Assembly: GCA_963665595.2 (NCBI GenBank)
Contig: CAXXJK010000005.1
Coordinates: 696,157 to 760,156, forward strand
Direction: 5' to 3'
DNA: 64,000 nucleotides
Source of the DNA: G963665595 sp963665595
GTDB lineage: Bacteria > Actinomycetota > Coriobacteriia > Coriobacteriales > CADBOM01
Shown: positions 55,535 through 64,000 of the stretch, piece after piece
Layout: every line of letters begins with the position of its first letter
Position numbering within the stretch: the first letter of the stretch is position 1
Translations under genes and position numbers: made by a program
Notes under the pieces: generated by a model
What the model saw: the letters and a program-made list of their open reading frames with translations, nothing else
The model's database searches: none
What the model was told of the DNA's origin: nothing

Positions 55535-56017
55535 ATGAGGCATACACTTTCTATTCTGGTTGACGATTGTGCGGGCGTGCTCTATCGTGTCACCAGTCTT
55601 ATTTCGCGACGTGGATTTAATATTGAGTCACTTGCCGTGGGAGCTACACAAGATCCAAAGCTTTCCCGCATTACGGTTGTTGTCGAGGCGGACACCATTT
55701 CTGTTGAGCAAATATCCAAACAGCTGCACAAGCTTATCAACGTGCATAAAGTAAATGATCTCACTACAGAAGAGAGAACCGACCGTGAGCTCGCGCTTTT
55801 TAAAGTTATTGCTACGCCTGAGCGACGTCATGAGATCATCGAGATGGTTGATGTATTTCGCGCCAACATCGTAGATGTTGGCAAACATACTCTGACGATT
55901 GAGGCTACGGGAGACGAAGATAAACTCAAAGCGATGGAGGATCTACTCCGAGATTATGGTATTAAAGAGATTGCGCGTACTGGGCGAATATCACTTGCAC
56001 GAGGAAGCCGAGAGTGA
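55535..56017 (+). CDS. ilvN: Acetolactate synthase small (regulatory) subunit
   Basis: 160 residues. An ACT domain (LSILVDDCAGVLYRVTSLIS, RRGFNIESLAVG) binds valine, followed by a second ACT-like half. Length and order match IlvN/IlvH. It regulates IlvB and starts two bases after its stop. Confidence 0.93.
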   Translation: MRHTLSILVDDCAGVLYRVTSLISRRGFNIESLAVGATQDPKLSRITVVVEADTISVEQISKQLHKLINVHKVNDLTTEERTDRELALFKVIATPERRHEIIEMVDVFRANIVDVGKHTLTIEATGDEDKLKAMEDLLRDYGIKEIARTGRISLARGSRE

Positions 56018-56146
56018 GGCAAAACGCGCAATACAGGCATTTTATTTCCTTTTAGCCTGATTGTCATATTGCTTATGTATGCGCTGCGGTATAGTACCGA
56101 ATAGCTGTGAATTGGATGTAATCCCTACGTAAACTTGGAGGCAGGT

Positions 56147-57742
56147 ATGAAAGTTCTGGTTGCAGATAAGATCGCCGACGAAGGCATTCGAAAACTTCGT
56201 GATGCTGGTTATGATGTTGACGTCAAAACTGGCCAAAGCGAAGAGGAACTTATCGCAAATATACCCGATTATGAGGCGCTTATTGTACGCTCAGCTACTA
56301 ACGCGCCTCGTTCAGTCATAGAAGCCGGTACGAAATTAAAGATTATTGGTCGCGCGGGTGTTGGCGTTGACAATGTTGACGTGGTGGCTGCTACTGAACG
56401 TGGTGTAATTGTTTGTAATGCTCCTACCTCCAATGTTATTTCTGCTGCAGAGCAGGCTCTTGCTCTCATGCTCTGCGCTGCACGTCGGACTGCGCAAGCT
56501 AATGCCTCTATGCATGCAGGCAAGTGGGATCGCTCAAAATTTACCGGTAATGAGCTGTATGGCAAAACACTTGCGATCTTTGGGCTCGGTCGCATCGGGG
56601 GATTAGTTGCAGAGCGTGCCAAGGCGTTTGGTATGGATCTTATTGGATATGATCCCTATTGTTCACCGGAACGCGCTGCCACTATGGGTGTCAAGATCTA
56701 CGACAACGTAAATGAAATATGTACTCTTGCGGATTTCATCACGGTTCATCTACCCAAGACCAAAGAGACTCTCGGCATGTTTGGTCCCGAGCAATATGCG
56801 CTTATGAAAGATGGTGTCTATCTTATCAACGATGCACGCGGTGGCATCTACAACATCGAATCTCTTGCAGATTTCGTTGCCGCTGGTAAGATCGGCGGTG
56901 TCGGTCTTGACGTATATGAGAGCGAGCCATGCACGCAGAGTCCTCTTCATGAGTTTGATAATGTAATTCTCACCCCACATCTGGGCGCCTCGACCGTTGA
57001 GGCACAGAATCGTGCGGGAGAGCAGATTGCTGATTTTGTAATGCTCGGTCTCCAGGGAAAAATGGTTCCCACGGCCGTTAACGTAGCGCCGGTACCTCCT
57101 GAAGTACTCGACGCAGTCGGTCCCTTTATTCCCGCCTGTGAAGTTTTGGGAAGCATCATTGCACAGATGGCTGACGAGGGCATTTCCTCTCTTGATGTTA
57201 AGGCGTATGGTGAACTTGCGTCTCATGACGTAACGGTGTTGGCCACTTCTGCATTGCGCGGGCTTTTTGCTGAAAGTAGCGACGAGCCAGTAAACTTTGT
57301 GAATGCCGCTTACATTGCCGAACAACGGGGTATCGCTGTCAACGTGAGCAAGACTCCCGAGTGTCTTGATTACGCAAGTATGGTAGATATAATCGCGCAT
57401 ATTGGTAGTCGTGAGATAGAGGTAGCTTGTACTATCTCTGGAAATCAGCAACAAATACGCATCGTTTCTATCAATGGCTATAAGTTAGATACTGTTCCCG
57501 GTGCCAACTTTGCCGTGCTGATCTACGAAGACAGGCCTGGTCGCCTCGGTACTATTGGCACTATCACGGGTAACGCAGGCATCAATATCGAGACTCTTGA
57601 ACTCTCGGATGCAAAGCAAAATGCTAAGCCTGACAATAAGGCATTGGTCGCTCTCAATGTCAGTTCTCCGGTTCCCGATGGTGTGAAGGATGAAATCGCT
57701 GAAGCGGTTGACCTTGCGGAGGGCTATTACATTAATCTGTAA
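56147..57742 (+). CDS. serA: D-3-phosphoglycerate dehydrogenase
   Basis: 531 residues; ATG 56147 has ggagg 5 bases upstream, and the TTG at 56135 is not needed. Substrate/NAD domain (VADKIADEGIRKL, LIVRSATNAP, GRAGVGVDNVD), then LAIFGLGRIGGLVA and the catalytic DARGG... HLGASTVEAQ. An ASB-type domain and a C-terminal ACT domain (YEDRPGRLGTIGTIT) follow, as in the long SerA type. First step of serine synthesis. Confidence 0.94.
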   Translation: MKVLVADKIADEGIRKLRDAGYDVDVKTGQSEEELIANIPDYEALIVRSATNAPRSVIEAGTKLKIIGRAGVGVDNVDVVAATERGVIVCNAPTSNVISAAEQALALMLCAARRTAQANASMHAGKWDRSKFTGNELYGKTLAIFGLGRIGGLVAERAKAFGMDLIGYDPYCSPERAATMGVKIYDNVNEICTLADFITVHLPKTKETLGMFGPEQYALMKDGVYLINDARGGIYNIESLADFVAAGKIGGVGLDVYESEPCTQSPLHEFDNVILTPHLGASTVEAQNRAGEQIADFVMLGLQGKMVPTAVNVAPVPPEVLDAVGPFIPACEVLGSIIAQMADEGISSLDVKAYGELASHDVTVLATSALRGLFAESSDEPVNFVNAAYIAEQRGIAVNVSKTPECLDYASMVDIIAHIGSREIEVACTISGNQQQIRIVSINGYKLDTVPGANFAVLIYEDRPGRLGTIGTITGNAGINIETLELSDAKQNAKPDNKALVALNVSSPVPDGVKDEIAEAVDLAEGYYINL

Positions 57743-58067
57743 TTCCGTTTCTGGATGCCAAGAAAGATAGGCATACAAGCTTGTCTGACCGGTGACAGTT
57801 ACGCTGTTAAACTATGCCCGTACATAGAGCGGAGAAACTCTCAACTATTGGGGAGTTTCTCCGTTTGAATGTGGTTGCATGCCGTGGACTTCGTGCTTTC
57901 AGACTCTAAAGGCGCTGAGTGAGCGGCATCATGGTTTACTCTGTTGTCATATATTATTGTCACGAACGCAATGAAAAATGCGTTTACACGCTGACTGGAC
58001 TCTTCGATGAGTTCGGGGCGGAGATTACGTCATAAACTAGTGCAGATCGTTAAGAAAGAACAGGATC
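57743..58067. other. Intergenic region between serA and trpS
   Basis: 325 bases. It contains the serA terminator (57830-57863) and a small stem-loop near 58002-58018 before trpS. No T-box signature (antiterminator TGGNACC) was seen, and no gene is supported. Confidence 0.55.
57830..57863 (+). terminator. Terminator after serA
   Basis: cggagaaactc (57830-57840) pairs perfectly with gagtttctccg (57853-57863), followed by tttg. Confidence 0.75.
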
Positions 58068-59156
58068 ATGGGGAAAATAATTTTAACCGGAGACCGTCCA
58101 ACCGGTCGTTTACATGTCGGCCATTACGTCGGGTCATTGCGTCAACGCGTAGCGTTACAGAATTCTGGCGAGTATGAGAAGATCTTCATCATGATCGCCG
58201 ATGCGCAAGCATTGACTGATAACGCTGATAACCCCGAGAAGGTACGACAAAACATCGTCGAGGTTGCTCTCGATTATCTTTCCTGCGGGCTTGATCCATC
58301 GCGCTCAACATTGCTTATTCAATCACAGATCCCTGAACTTGCGGAACTGACGCTCTATTATATGAATCTTGTTACTGTTGCGCGACTCCAGCGTAATCCA
58401 ACCGTGAAAAATGAAATAAAGATGAGAAATTTTGAGGCCGATATTCCTGTCGGTTTTTTCTGCTATCCCATCAGTCAGGCTGCCGACATAACCGCTTTCA
58501 AGGCTACGACGGTGCCTGTTGGCGAAGATCAGCTGCCCATGATTGAACAGACACGTGAGATCGCTCGGAAATTCAATGCGACCTATAGCGATGTTCTTGT
58601 TGAGCCAGAGGCACTGCTTCCAGAAAGTACGGTTTGTTTACGACTGCCCGGCACCGATGGAAAGATGAAGATGAGCAAGTCTCTTAATAACTGCATCTAT
58701 CTCTCTGATTCTGCCGATGAAGTGTGGCAAGGCATCCGTGGTATGTACACTGATCCCGATCATCTGCATGTAGAAGATCCGGGAAAGATAGAAGGCAATG
58801 CAGTCTTTACCTATCTTGATGCTTTCTCCAATGACGACGATTGCGCGCGCTACTGGAATGGCGAATATGCCAATCTCGCTGAACTGAAGGCGCACTATGA
58901 ACGGGGCGGCCTCGGCGATATAAAGGTTAAGAAGTTTCTTAACGAAATACTTCAAAGTCTGCTTGAGCCCATTCGCGCACGTCGTGCTGAGCTCGAAAAG
59001 GATATTCCTGGTATCTATGAAATTCTTCGTAAGGGCAGCGAAGCCGCAGAAGAATCTGCTGCAAAAACTCTTGATGAAGTGAAGAGAGCTATGAAAATCA
59101 ACTATTTTGAAGATGCCGAACTTATTGCATCACAAGCAGAGCGCTTCAATCTATAG
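58068..59156 (+). CDS. trpS: Tryptophanyl-tRNA synthetase
   Basis: 362 residues. [19 protein letters not shown] contains the HIGH-type motif (HVGH) and [12 protein letters not shown] the KMSKS loop of class I synthetases. [10 protein letters not shown] and [16 protein letters not shown] are specific to TrpS. Start ATG 58068 follows aggatc. Charges tRNA-Trp. Confidence 0.94.
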   Translation: MGKIILTGDRPTGRLHVGHYVGSLRQRVALQNSGEYEKIFIMIADAQALTDNADNPEKVRQNIVEVALDYLSCGLDPSRSTLLIQSQIPELAELTLYYMNLVTVARLQRNPTVKNEIKMRNFEADIPVGFFCYPISQAADITAFKATTVPVGEDQLPMIEQTREIARKFNATYSDVLVEPEALLPESTVCLRLPGTDGKMKMSKSLNNCIYLSDSADEVWQGIRGMYTDPDHLHVEDPGKIEGNAVFTYLDAFSNDDDCARYWNGEYANLAELKAHYERGGLGDIKVKKFLNEILQSLLEPIRARRAELEKDIPGIYEILRKGSEAAEESAAKTLDEVKRAMKINYFEDAELIASQAERFNL

Positions 59157-59214
59157 GGCAAGAATATACCCTCTGCTTGTGTTTGAGCTCTGCTCGATGC
59201 AAATGAGAGAGTCG

Positions 59215-60252
59215 CTAACAGATGCGAGGAAGCTGTTCGCCTACTAGCATGTCCATAATACGGCGTGAGCCATATTCGGTCTGAGCGAATACCTTGGGTC
59301 GCATTTCTGTAGAGGCGTCAACGGCGCTCACAACACCGATGATGGCGGCATCTTCTCCATACTTTGACTCACGCATGGCTTCCAGCGCAGCATCTGCTTG
59401 ATCTGCGGGGACGACGCATACCATCTTTCCCTCATTTGCTACCTGATATACATCATAGCCAAGCATTTCGCAGGCACCTTGTACTTCTGGTTTTACGGGA
59501 ACGCTGTCCTCAAATATTGTCATGGTCACGTTGCTTTGTGCGGCAAGTTCATTGAGCGTTGAGGCGAGTCCGCCACGCGTCGGATCTCGGAAGCAACGAA
59601 CAGAAGGAGCTGCTTCGAGGACATGTGCAATGAGATGATTGAGCGGAGCGGCATCTGACTCGAGAGTGGTTTCGAAGGTCAATCCCTCACGCATGGATAT
59701 GACTGCAATGCCGTGATCTCCCAGAGAACCTGATAAGAGAATTTTGTCATGGGGCTGGCAATTTTTTCCTGAGAGATTTTTGTCTGCCGGTATGATACCA
59801 ACGCCGGCGGTGTTGATATAGACACCGTCGCCATGGCCCCTATTAACAACTTTTGTGTCGCCTGTAACCAGTTTTACGCCGGCTTCCGTTGCAGCTTCAG
59901 CCATTGAAGAGCATATTCGTTTAAGATTGTCGAGCGGGTATCCTTCTTCAAGAATAAAGCCGCATGAGAGATATTTGACTTGTGCTCCTGACGTTGCCAC
60001 GTCATTTACAGTTCCGCATATGGCGAGACGGCCGATATCAGCACCAGGAAAAAAGTGCGGGGTTACCACGAAGGTGTCCGTGGACATCGCAAGGCGAGCA
60101 CCGGGCTCCCATTCCACGAGAGGGCAGGCAGCCGCATCGTCGCCTTCGCGCAACAGGTCTGACCCATACGCCTGTATGAATACTTCTTCAATGATATCTT
60201 TCATCATGGTGCCGCCACTTCCGTGCGACAGTAAGACGGTCTTCTCAGACAC
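59215..60252 (-). CDS. hypE: [NiFe]-hydrogenase maturation protein HypE
   Basis: 345 residues. LSHGSGGTMMKDIIEEVF at the N-terminus and the terminal PRIC, whose last Cys carries the cyano group, are hallmarks of HypE. With HypF it makes the thiocyanate intermediate for Fe-CN ligands. Last gene of the minus-strand hypFCDE operon, 12 bases after hypD. Confidence 0.95.
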   Translation of the reverse strand: MSEKTVLLSHGSGGTMMKDIIEEVFIQAYGSDLLREGDDAAACPLVEWEPGARLAMSTDTFVVTPHFFPGADIGRLAICGTVNDVATSGAQVKYLSCGFILEEGYPLDNLKRICSSMAEAATEAGVKLVTGDTKVVNRGHGDGVYINTAGVGIIPADKNLSGKNCQPHDKILLSGSLGDHGIAVISMREGLTFETTLESDAAPLNHLIAHVLEAAPSVRCFRDPTRGGLASTLNELAAQSNVTMTIFEDSVPVKPEVQGACEMLGYDVYQVANEGKMVCVVPADQADAALEAMRESKYGEDAAIIGVVSAVDASTEMRPKVFAQTEYGSRRIMDMLVGEQLPRIC

Positions 60253-60264
60253 GTTAACCTCTTT

Positions 60265-61354
60265 CTACAATATCTGATATCTATAATAGGCCGCGCAAGA
60301 GCCCTCTGAGCTGACCATGCAAGGGCCTATGGGATGCTCTGGGATACAGGCGGTACCAAAAAGGCCACAAGAATTTGGAGGTATCACTCCGCGCAATACA
60401 TCTCCGCAGCGACACCCCGCAGGCTCAACAGTTTTTTCTGTTTCGATATCAAAAAGATGCAACGCATCAAAGTCGGCAAATCTTTTACGAATGGAAAAAC
60501 CCGACTGGGGAATAAGCCCAAGTCCACGCCACGTTGCATCGCATTCCTCAAATACTTCTTCGATAAGTTCTTGGGCAATTGGATTACCCGTGCTCATAAC
60601 ACCACGCGAATAGGCGATCTCAATTTCAGTTCGACCCTCATGAAGTTGGCGCATGATCATCGCAATGCCTTGTAGTACATCGACTGGTTCAAAGCCAGTA
60701 ATAACTCCAGGGATACCGTACTCGCGCGCCAGAAACTCGTAGGGCTGCAAGCCGATGATGGTACTTACGTGGCCAGGAAGAATAAGCGCGTCTATCTTGA
60801 CTTCGGGATCATTAACTAAAACTTCCAGTGCATGGGGGACGTTCTTATGGATGCTGATGACCGAAAAATTTCTCAGACCCTGATCGTGCGCACGTTTTAT
60901 AGCAGCAGCAACAAGTGGTGTGGTAGTTTCAAATCCTACACCAACAAAAACTATCTCGTGTTCGCTGTTTTCTACGGCGATCTTTAGCGCATCAAGGGGC
61001 GAGTATACAATGCGCACATCGGCACCGGCAGCTTTTTCTTGGAGTAGAGAGCTAGAAGAACCAGGCACTCGTATCATATCGCCAAAAGTGGTGATGATTA
61101 CATGTGGGGTTCGAGCCAGCGCAATAACCTTGTCGATATCTTTATTTGCCGTCACGCAAACAGGGCAGCCCGGACCAGAGACGAGGTGAGTACCAGAGGG
61201 CATGACGGACCGAAATCCGCTGCGCGCGATGGCAACGGTGTGAGTCCCGCAAACTTCCATAAGATTTGCGTGTTCAGGGGGCCCACCGGTCAATGGCTTC
61301 GATAAGATCATGGGCAAGTTGGGGGTTCCTGAATTGTTGGAGGTCGAGGCTCAT
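60265..61354 (-). CDS. hypD: [NiFe]-hydrogenase maturation protein HypD, with one +1 frameshift
   Basis: The real start is ATG 61354, with aaggag 6 bases upstream. From there the frame reads MSLDLQQFRNPQLAHDLIEA and stops in cgg-tgg-gcc-ccc-tga. Removing one G from the run 61277-61281 joins it to the frame ending at 60265 and gives 363 codons, the normal HypD length. Family motifs: LMEVCGTHTVAI, SGPGCPVCV, TTFGDMIRVPG and RCGDVLRG with the later Cys cluster. HypD assembles Fe(CN)2CO with HypC. The break is probably a sequence error. Confidence 0.85.
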
Positions 61355-61363
61355 GATGACTCC

Positions 61364-61590
61364 TTAAGCTTCGGCGAGTTCCGGAAACTGTTTGATGAGC
61401 TCAATGGTCTCGTTGGCAAAGACCTCGTCAACAATCTCAATTGCAAAGCCCGCATGTATGAGTACAAAATCGTCGACCGCTGCCGTAGGCACTAAATCAA
61501 GCGATACAGCGCGCCTGATTCCTAGGATGGAGACTTCGGCGGTCCTATCCTCGTTAATTGATTCTATCTTTCCGGTATAGCTAGACACAT
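61364..61590 (-). CDS. hypC: [NiFe]-hydrogenase maturation protein HypC, with one -1 frameshift near the start
   Basis: From ATG 61590 (aggag upstream) the frame reads MCLAIP and then stops after two codons. Adding one base in the CC run at 61572-61573 restores MCLAIPGKIESINEDRTAE and continues to 61364, giving 76 codons. Cys2, needed for binding the Fe(CN)2CO unit with HypD, is present only in this repaired form; the alternative GTG start at 61588 lacks it. This is the only deletion among the suspected errors in the window. Confidence 0.82.
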
Positions 61591-61696
61591 AAAAATGTTC
61601 TCCTTTCGCACCCTACCAGACTACACGTTTTTATGTGTGACGGCTAAGGGAACTCGTCATTTTGGTGATCTTTTCGGCAAATAACGTCCTGCCGGA

Positions 61697-64000
61697 TTAT
61701 CTAAGCCGAGCAGCCGCTACGGCTGCCTGTCCGTATGAAATGCATCCATCGTTAGGGGGTAATTGATCATTGAGTAGCAACGTAAAACCATTTTGCTCAA
61801 GTAGGGGAATAATGCGTGTGATTATGTAGCGATTCATGAATGATCCACCAGACAATGCAACAGTGTTGATACCTGTCTTTTCGCGAGCCTTGCAAGCACA
61901 GTCAAAAAGCATGGAAATAAACGCCTCATGAAACATCCGCGCGAGAACAGAGATATCCATATTCTCTGCTAAGCCATTAAGCAGATAGATAAGAACGGGA
62001 CGAGATGTGATTTCGTAGCTGATATCTTCGCGGGAACTTATCGTAAGCTCGAAATGTGGGTGGGGCGTTTCTGGGAGGTTGACCGGTGTGCCAGAATCTT
62101 GATTATAGATTTTAGCTTCCAGTAAAGCGGGGGCTCCGCCATCATAGGGAGCGTCATCGCAGAGGCCCAATAGTGCGGCCACCGCATCAAACAGTCGTCC
62201 GCTTGACGAAGTCAAAGGTGTATTGATATTTCCATTGAGCATTTGTTCCATCAAGGTTATATGAGCGTTTCCGAGGCGTGCGCGCAGTTGATCAGCTCCG
62301 GTATGAGCATCGAGTCCTTCATGTTTAAGAAGAGCATAGGCCATTCGAGCAGGGTGTTTTATTCCCGCTGCACCCCCGATGAGAGGTACAGGGGAAAGAC
62401 GCGCAAAACGTCGGAAATCAGCGAATGTTGCGATAAGGACTTCTCCGCCCCACAGGGTCTTGTCAAGTCCATATCCCGTGCCATCGAATGCAAAACCTAT
62501 AACAGGGGTTTCAGGTGGGCAATTGTTTTCCGCAAGGACTGAGGCGATGTGTGCGTGGTGATGCTGCACTCCGACGCAAGGAAGCAGTAACTCTCGGCTG
62601 TTATCAAGAGCCCATTTCGTTGAAAGATATTCGGGGTGCAGGTCGTGGCTTATGACAGAAGGTGTAAGACCAAATAACTGTTCGTAGAGGTGTATGGTTT
62701 CCTTCCAGGTTACGAACGTTTCAGCGTTTTCAAGATCACCTATATGCTGGCTGGTAAATGCTTGGGTACCGCGCGTCAGAGTAAAGGTACTTTTTTGTTC
62801 TGGTCCTACGGCAAGTATACTCGGTACCTCACCGGTGGATGGCTCTGTACTATCAATCGGTTGAGGTGATTCAAACTTTGGGAAATTTATAGGTACGGGG
62901 GCATAGCCGCGCGCGCGTCTGATACATTGGATCTTCGTATCGCCTATCACGCGTAGTACTGAATCATCGTAGCGTGAAGTGATTGCGCGATCATTATCAA
63001 GAAATGCGTCTGCAATGGTTCCGAGTAGCTTATGAGCAACAGTATTATCGGAAAGGATAGGTTCTTCCGATAAATTCCCTGAGGTCATGACTATCGGGAA
63101 ATCAAGTTCATGCATGAGTAGATGTTGTAAGGGCGTATAGGGAAGCATAACGCCGAGTTCATGAAGTGTGCCTACAACGCTGGGCGCGAGGAAGGATGAT
63201 GTAGACATACCTCTTCGCTCAAGCAAAATAATCGGACGCACGGATCCCGTCAACAACTGTTCTTCTGTTTCGTTGATGTGGCAATAGCGTCGGGCTGTTG
63301 CCACATCTCGTACCATGATGGCAAGCGGTTTGCCATAACGATGTTTACGGCTGCGAAGACAAAAAACAGCATTTTCGTTGCGTGCATCGCATGCTAGATG
63401 GTATCCGCCTAATCCCTTGATTGCCATGATTTTGCCTGCCCTGAAAAGCGCGGCGGTCTGCGTGATGATTTCTTCTGACTCTTCTCGTGTGGTACCGTTG
63501 AGGCAAGAAGCTCCCGATTTGTACAGCGAAAGATGCGGCCCACAGTCAAAACAAGCATTGGGCTGTGCGTGAAAGCGCCGATCAGTGGGTTTTTCATATT
63601 CTTCAGCGCATGCATCGCAGAGAGAGAAATTCTTCATTGATGTGTCTTTGCGATCATAAGGAAGGTCTTCAATAATGGTAAAGCGTGGTCCACAGTTCGT
63701 GCAGTTTATGAAAGGATAATGAAAACGCCGGTCACTACCATCAAACAGTTCCACGAGGCATTCCTTGCAGGTTGCGATATCAGCGGAGACCAACGTTTTC
63801 TCAGCGGTTCCTGCTTCGGATTCGCGGATTAAAAATTGGGTAAATCCTTCAACAAGGGCTTCATGGGTATGAATGTTGTGTATTGCTGCAGCAACGGGAT
63901 GTTCACGTTTTAGCATATAAGAAAAGGCGTCCATATCATCAGCGTTACCTTCGATATGGATATGAACGCCGTCTGCAGCATTGAGGACCCATCCAGAAAG
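61697..64000 (-). CDS. hypF: Carbamoyltransferase HypF (cut by window end)
   Basis: Minus strand; the frame stays open to the last base of the window, so the N-terminus lies beyond 64000. The visible end of the acylphosphatase domain (GWVLNAADGVHIHIEG) is followed by zinc-finger pairs CKECLVEL, CTNCGPR, CDACAEEY and CFDCGPH, the YrdC-like domain (IKGLGGYHLACDA, KPLAIMV) and the carbamoyltransferase part (QHHHAHIAS, FDGTGYG, LSGGSFMN). HypF starts CN ligand synthesis from carbamoyl phosphate. hypC, hypD and hypE follow. Confidence 0.93.
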   Translation of the reverse strand, partial: LSGWVLNAADGVHIHIEGNADDMDAFSYMLKREHPVAAAIHNIHTHEALVEGFTQFLIRESEAGTAEKTLVSADIATCKECLVELFDGSDRRFHYPFINCTNCGPRFTIIEDLPYDRKDTSMKNFSLCDACAEEYEKPTDRRFHAQPNACFDCGPHLSLYKSGASCLNGTTREESEEIITQTAALFRAGKIMAIKGLGGYHLACDARNENAVFCLRSRKHRYGKPLAIMVRDVATARRYCHINETEEQLLTGSVRPIILLERRGMSTSSFLAPSVVGTLHELGVMLPYTPLQHLLMHELDFPIVMTSGNLSEEPILSDNTVAHKLLGTIADAFLDNDRAITSRYDDSVLRVIGDTKIQCIRRARGYAPVPINFPKFESPQPIDSTEPSTGEVPSILAVGPEQKSTFTLTRGTQAFTSQHIGDLENAETFVTWKETIHLYEQLFGLTPSVISHDLHPEYLSTKWALDNSRELLLPCVGVQHHHAHIASVLAENNCPPETPVIGFAFDGTGYGLDKTLWGGEVLIATFADFRRFARLSPVPLIGGAAGIKHPARMAYALLKHEGLDAHTGADQLRARLGNAHITLMEQMLNGNINTPLTSSSGRLFDAVAALLGLCDDAPYDGGAPALLEAKIYNQDSGTPVNLPETPHPHFELTISSREDISYEITSRPVLIYLLNGLAENMDISVLARMFHEAFISMLFDCACKAREKTGINTVALSGGSFMNRYIITRIIPLLEQNGFTLLLNDQLPPNDGCISYGQAAVAAARLR

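Noticed and set aside
57900..58067. T-box riboswitch before trpS
   Set aside because: No TGGNACC antiterminator sequence or specifier-type stem was visible; only a small hairpin is present.

Overview
The window looks like a chromosomal segment of an anaerobic actinobacterium of the Eggerthellales (Coriobacteriia). This is an inference from content: at least five paralogous molybdopterin (bis-MGD) oxidoreductases with small Fe-S partners and MFS transporters, a LuxR-type regulator fused to a polytopic membrane domain, class III ribonucleotide reductase, [NiFe]-hydrogenase maturation genes, and moderate GC content. No rRNA, tRNA or CRISPR array was seen.

Layout. 1-410 is the end of an ABC-2 permease. 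751-16766 is a respiratory or dehydroxylation island with three copies of a module (large Mo enzyme plus small 4Fe-4S protein). Module 1 is intact and followed by two MFS transporters. Module 2 carries two frameshifts and module 3 about fifteen. Between modules 2 and 3 lie small zinc-ribbon proteins, an IS200/IS605-type element and the membrane LuxR regulator. 16985-19229 holds a divergent trigger factor and a PhnP-like MBL hydrolase. 19664-23753 encodes a three-subunit Mo oxidoreductase (catalytic, NrfC-like, NrfD-like). 24061-32664 is a tightly packed run: two CCG-domain Fe-S proteins, another Mo enzyme, a DUF2064 protein, a Tes/MJ0619-like radical SAM protein, a ferredoxin-DUF169 fusion and a GNAT. 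I consider this run the best candidate for an undescribed pathway.

32661-40155 carries a flavin reductase-like protein, a nucleoside hydrolase, an APH/choline-kinase-fold protein, a YnjBCD-like ABC importer and a PadR regulator. 40426-47134 is one-carbon and nucleotide metabolism: FchA-like cyclohydrolase, FolD, purine nucleoside phosphorylase, RsgA, NrdD and NrdG, with tandem NrdR boxes before nrdD. An IS30-family element (47186-48783) follows, with imperfect terminal repeats and 13-bp flanking direct repeats. 48936-51326 holds mobB, mobA and a polyferredoxin, which fits the demand for MGD cofactor. The rest is housekeeping (thioredoxin, AlkA-like glycosylase, ilvB, ilvN, serA, trpS) and the minus-strand operon hypF-hypC-hypD-hypE.

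A caution on the sequence. Comparing paralogous or family proteins frame by frame shows about twenty single-base indels, nineteen of them insertions and most in homopolymers. They lie in two Mo enzymes, tnpA, hypD and hypC. In each case removing (or, for hypC, adding) one base per site restores a reading frame of whole codons and normal family length. The simplest reading is uneven consensus quality rather than wholesale gene decay, so the 'broken' genes here should be treated as provisional.
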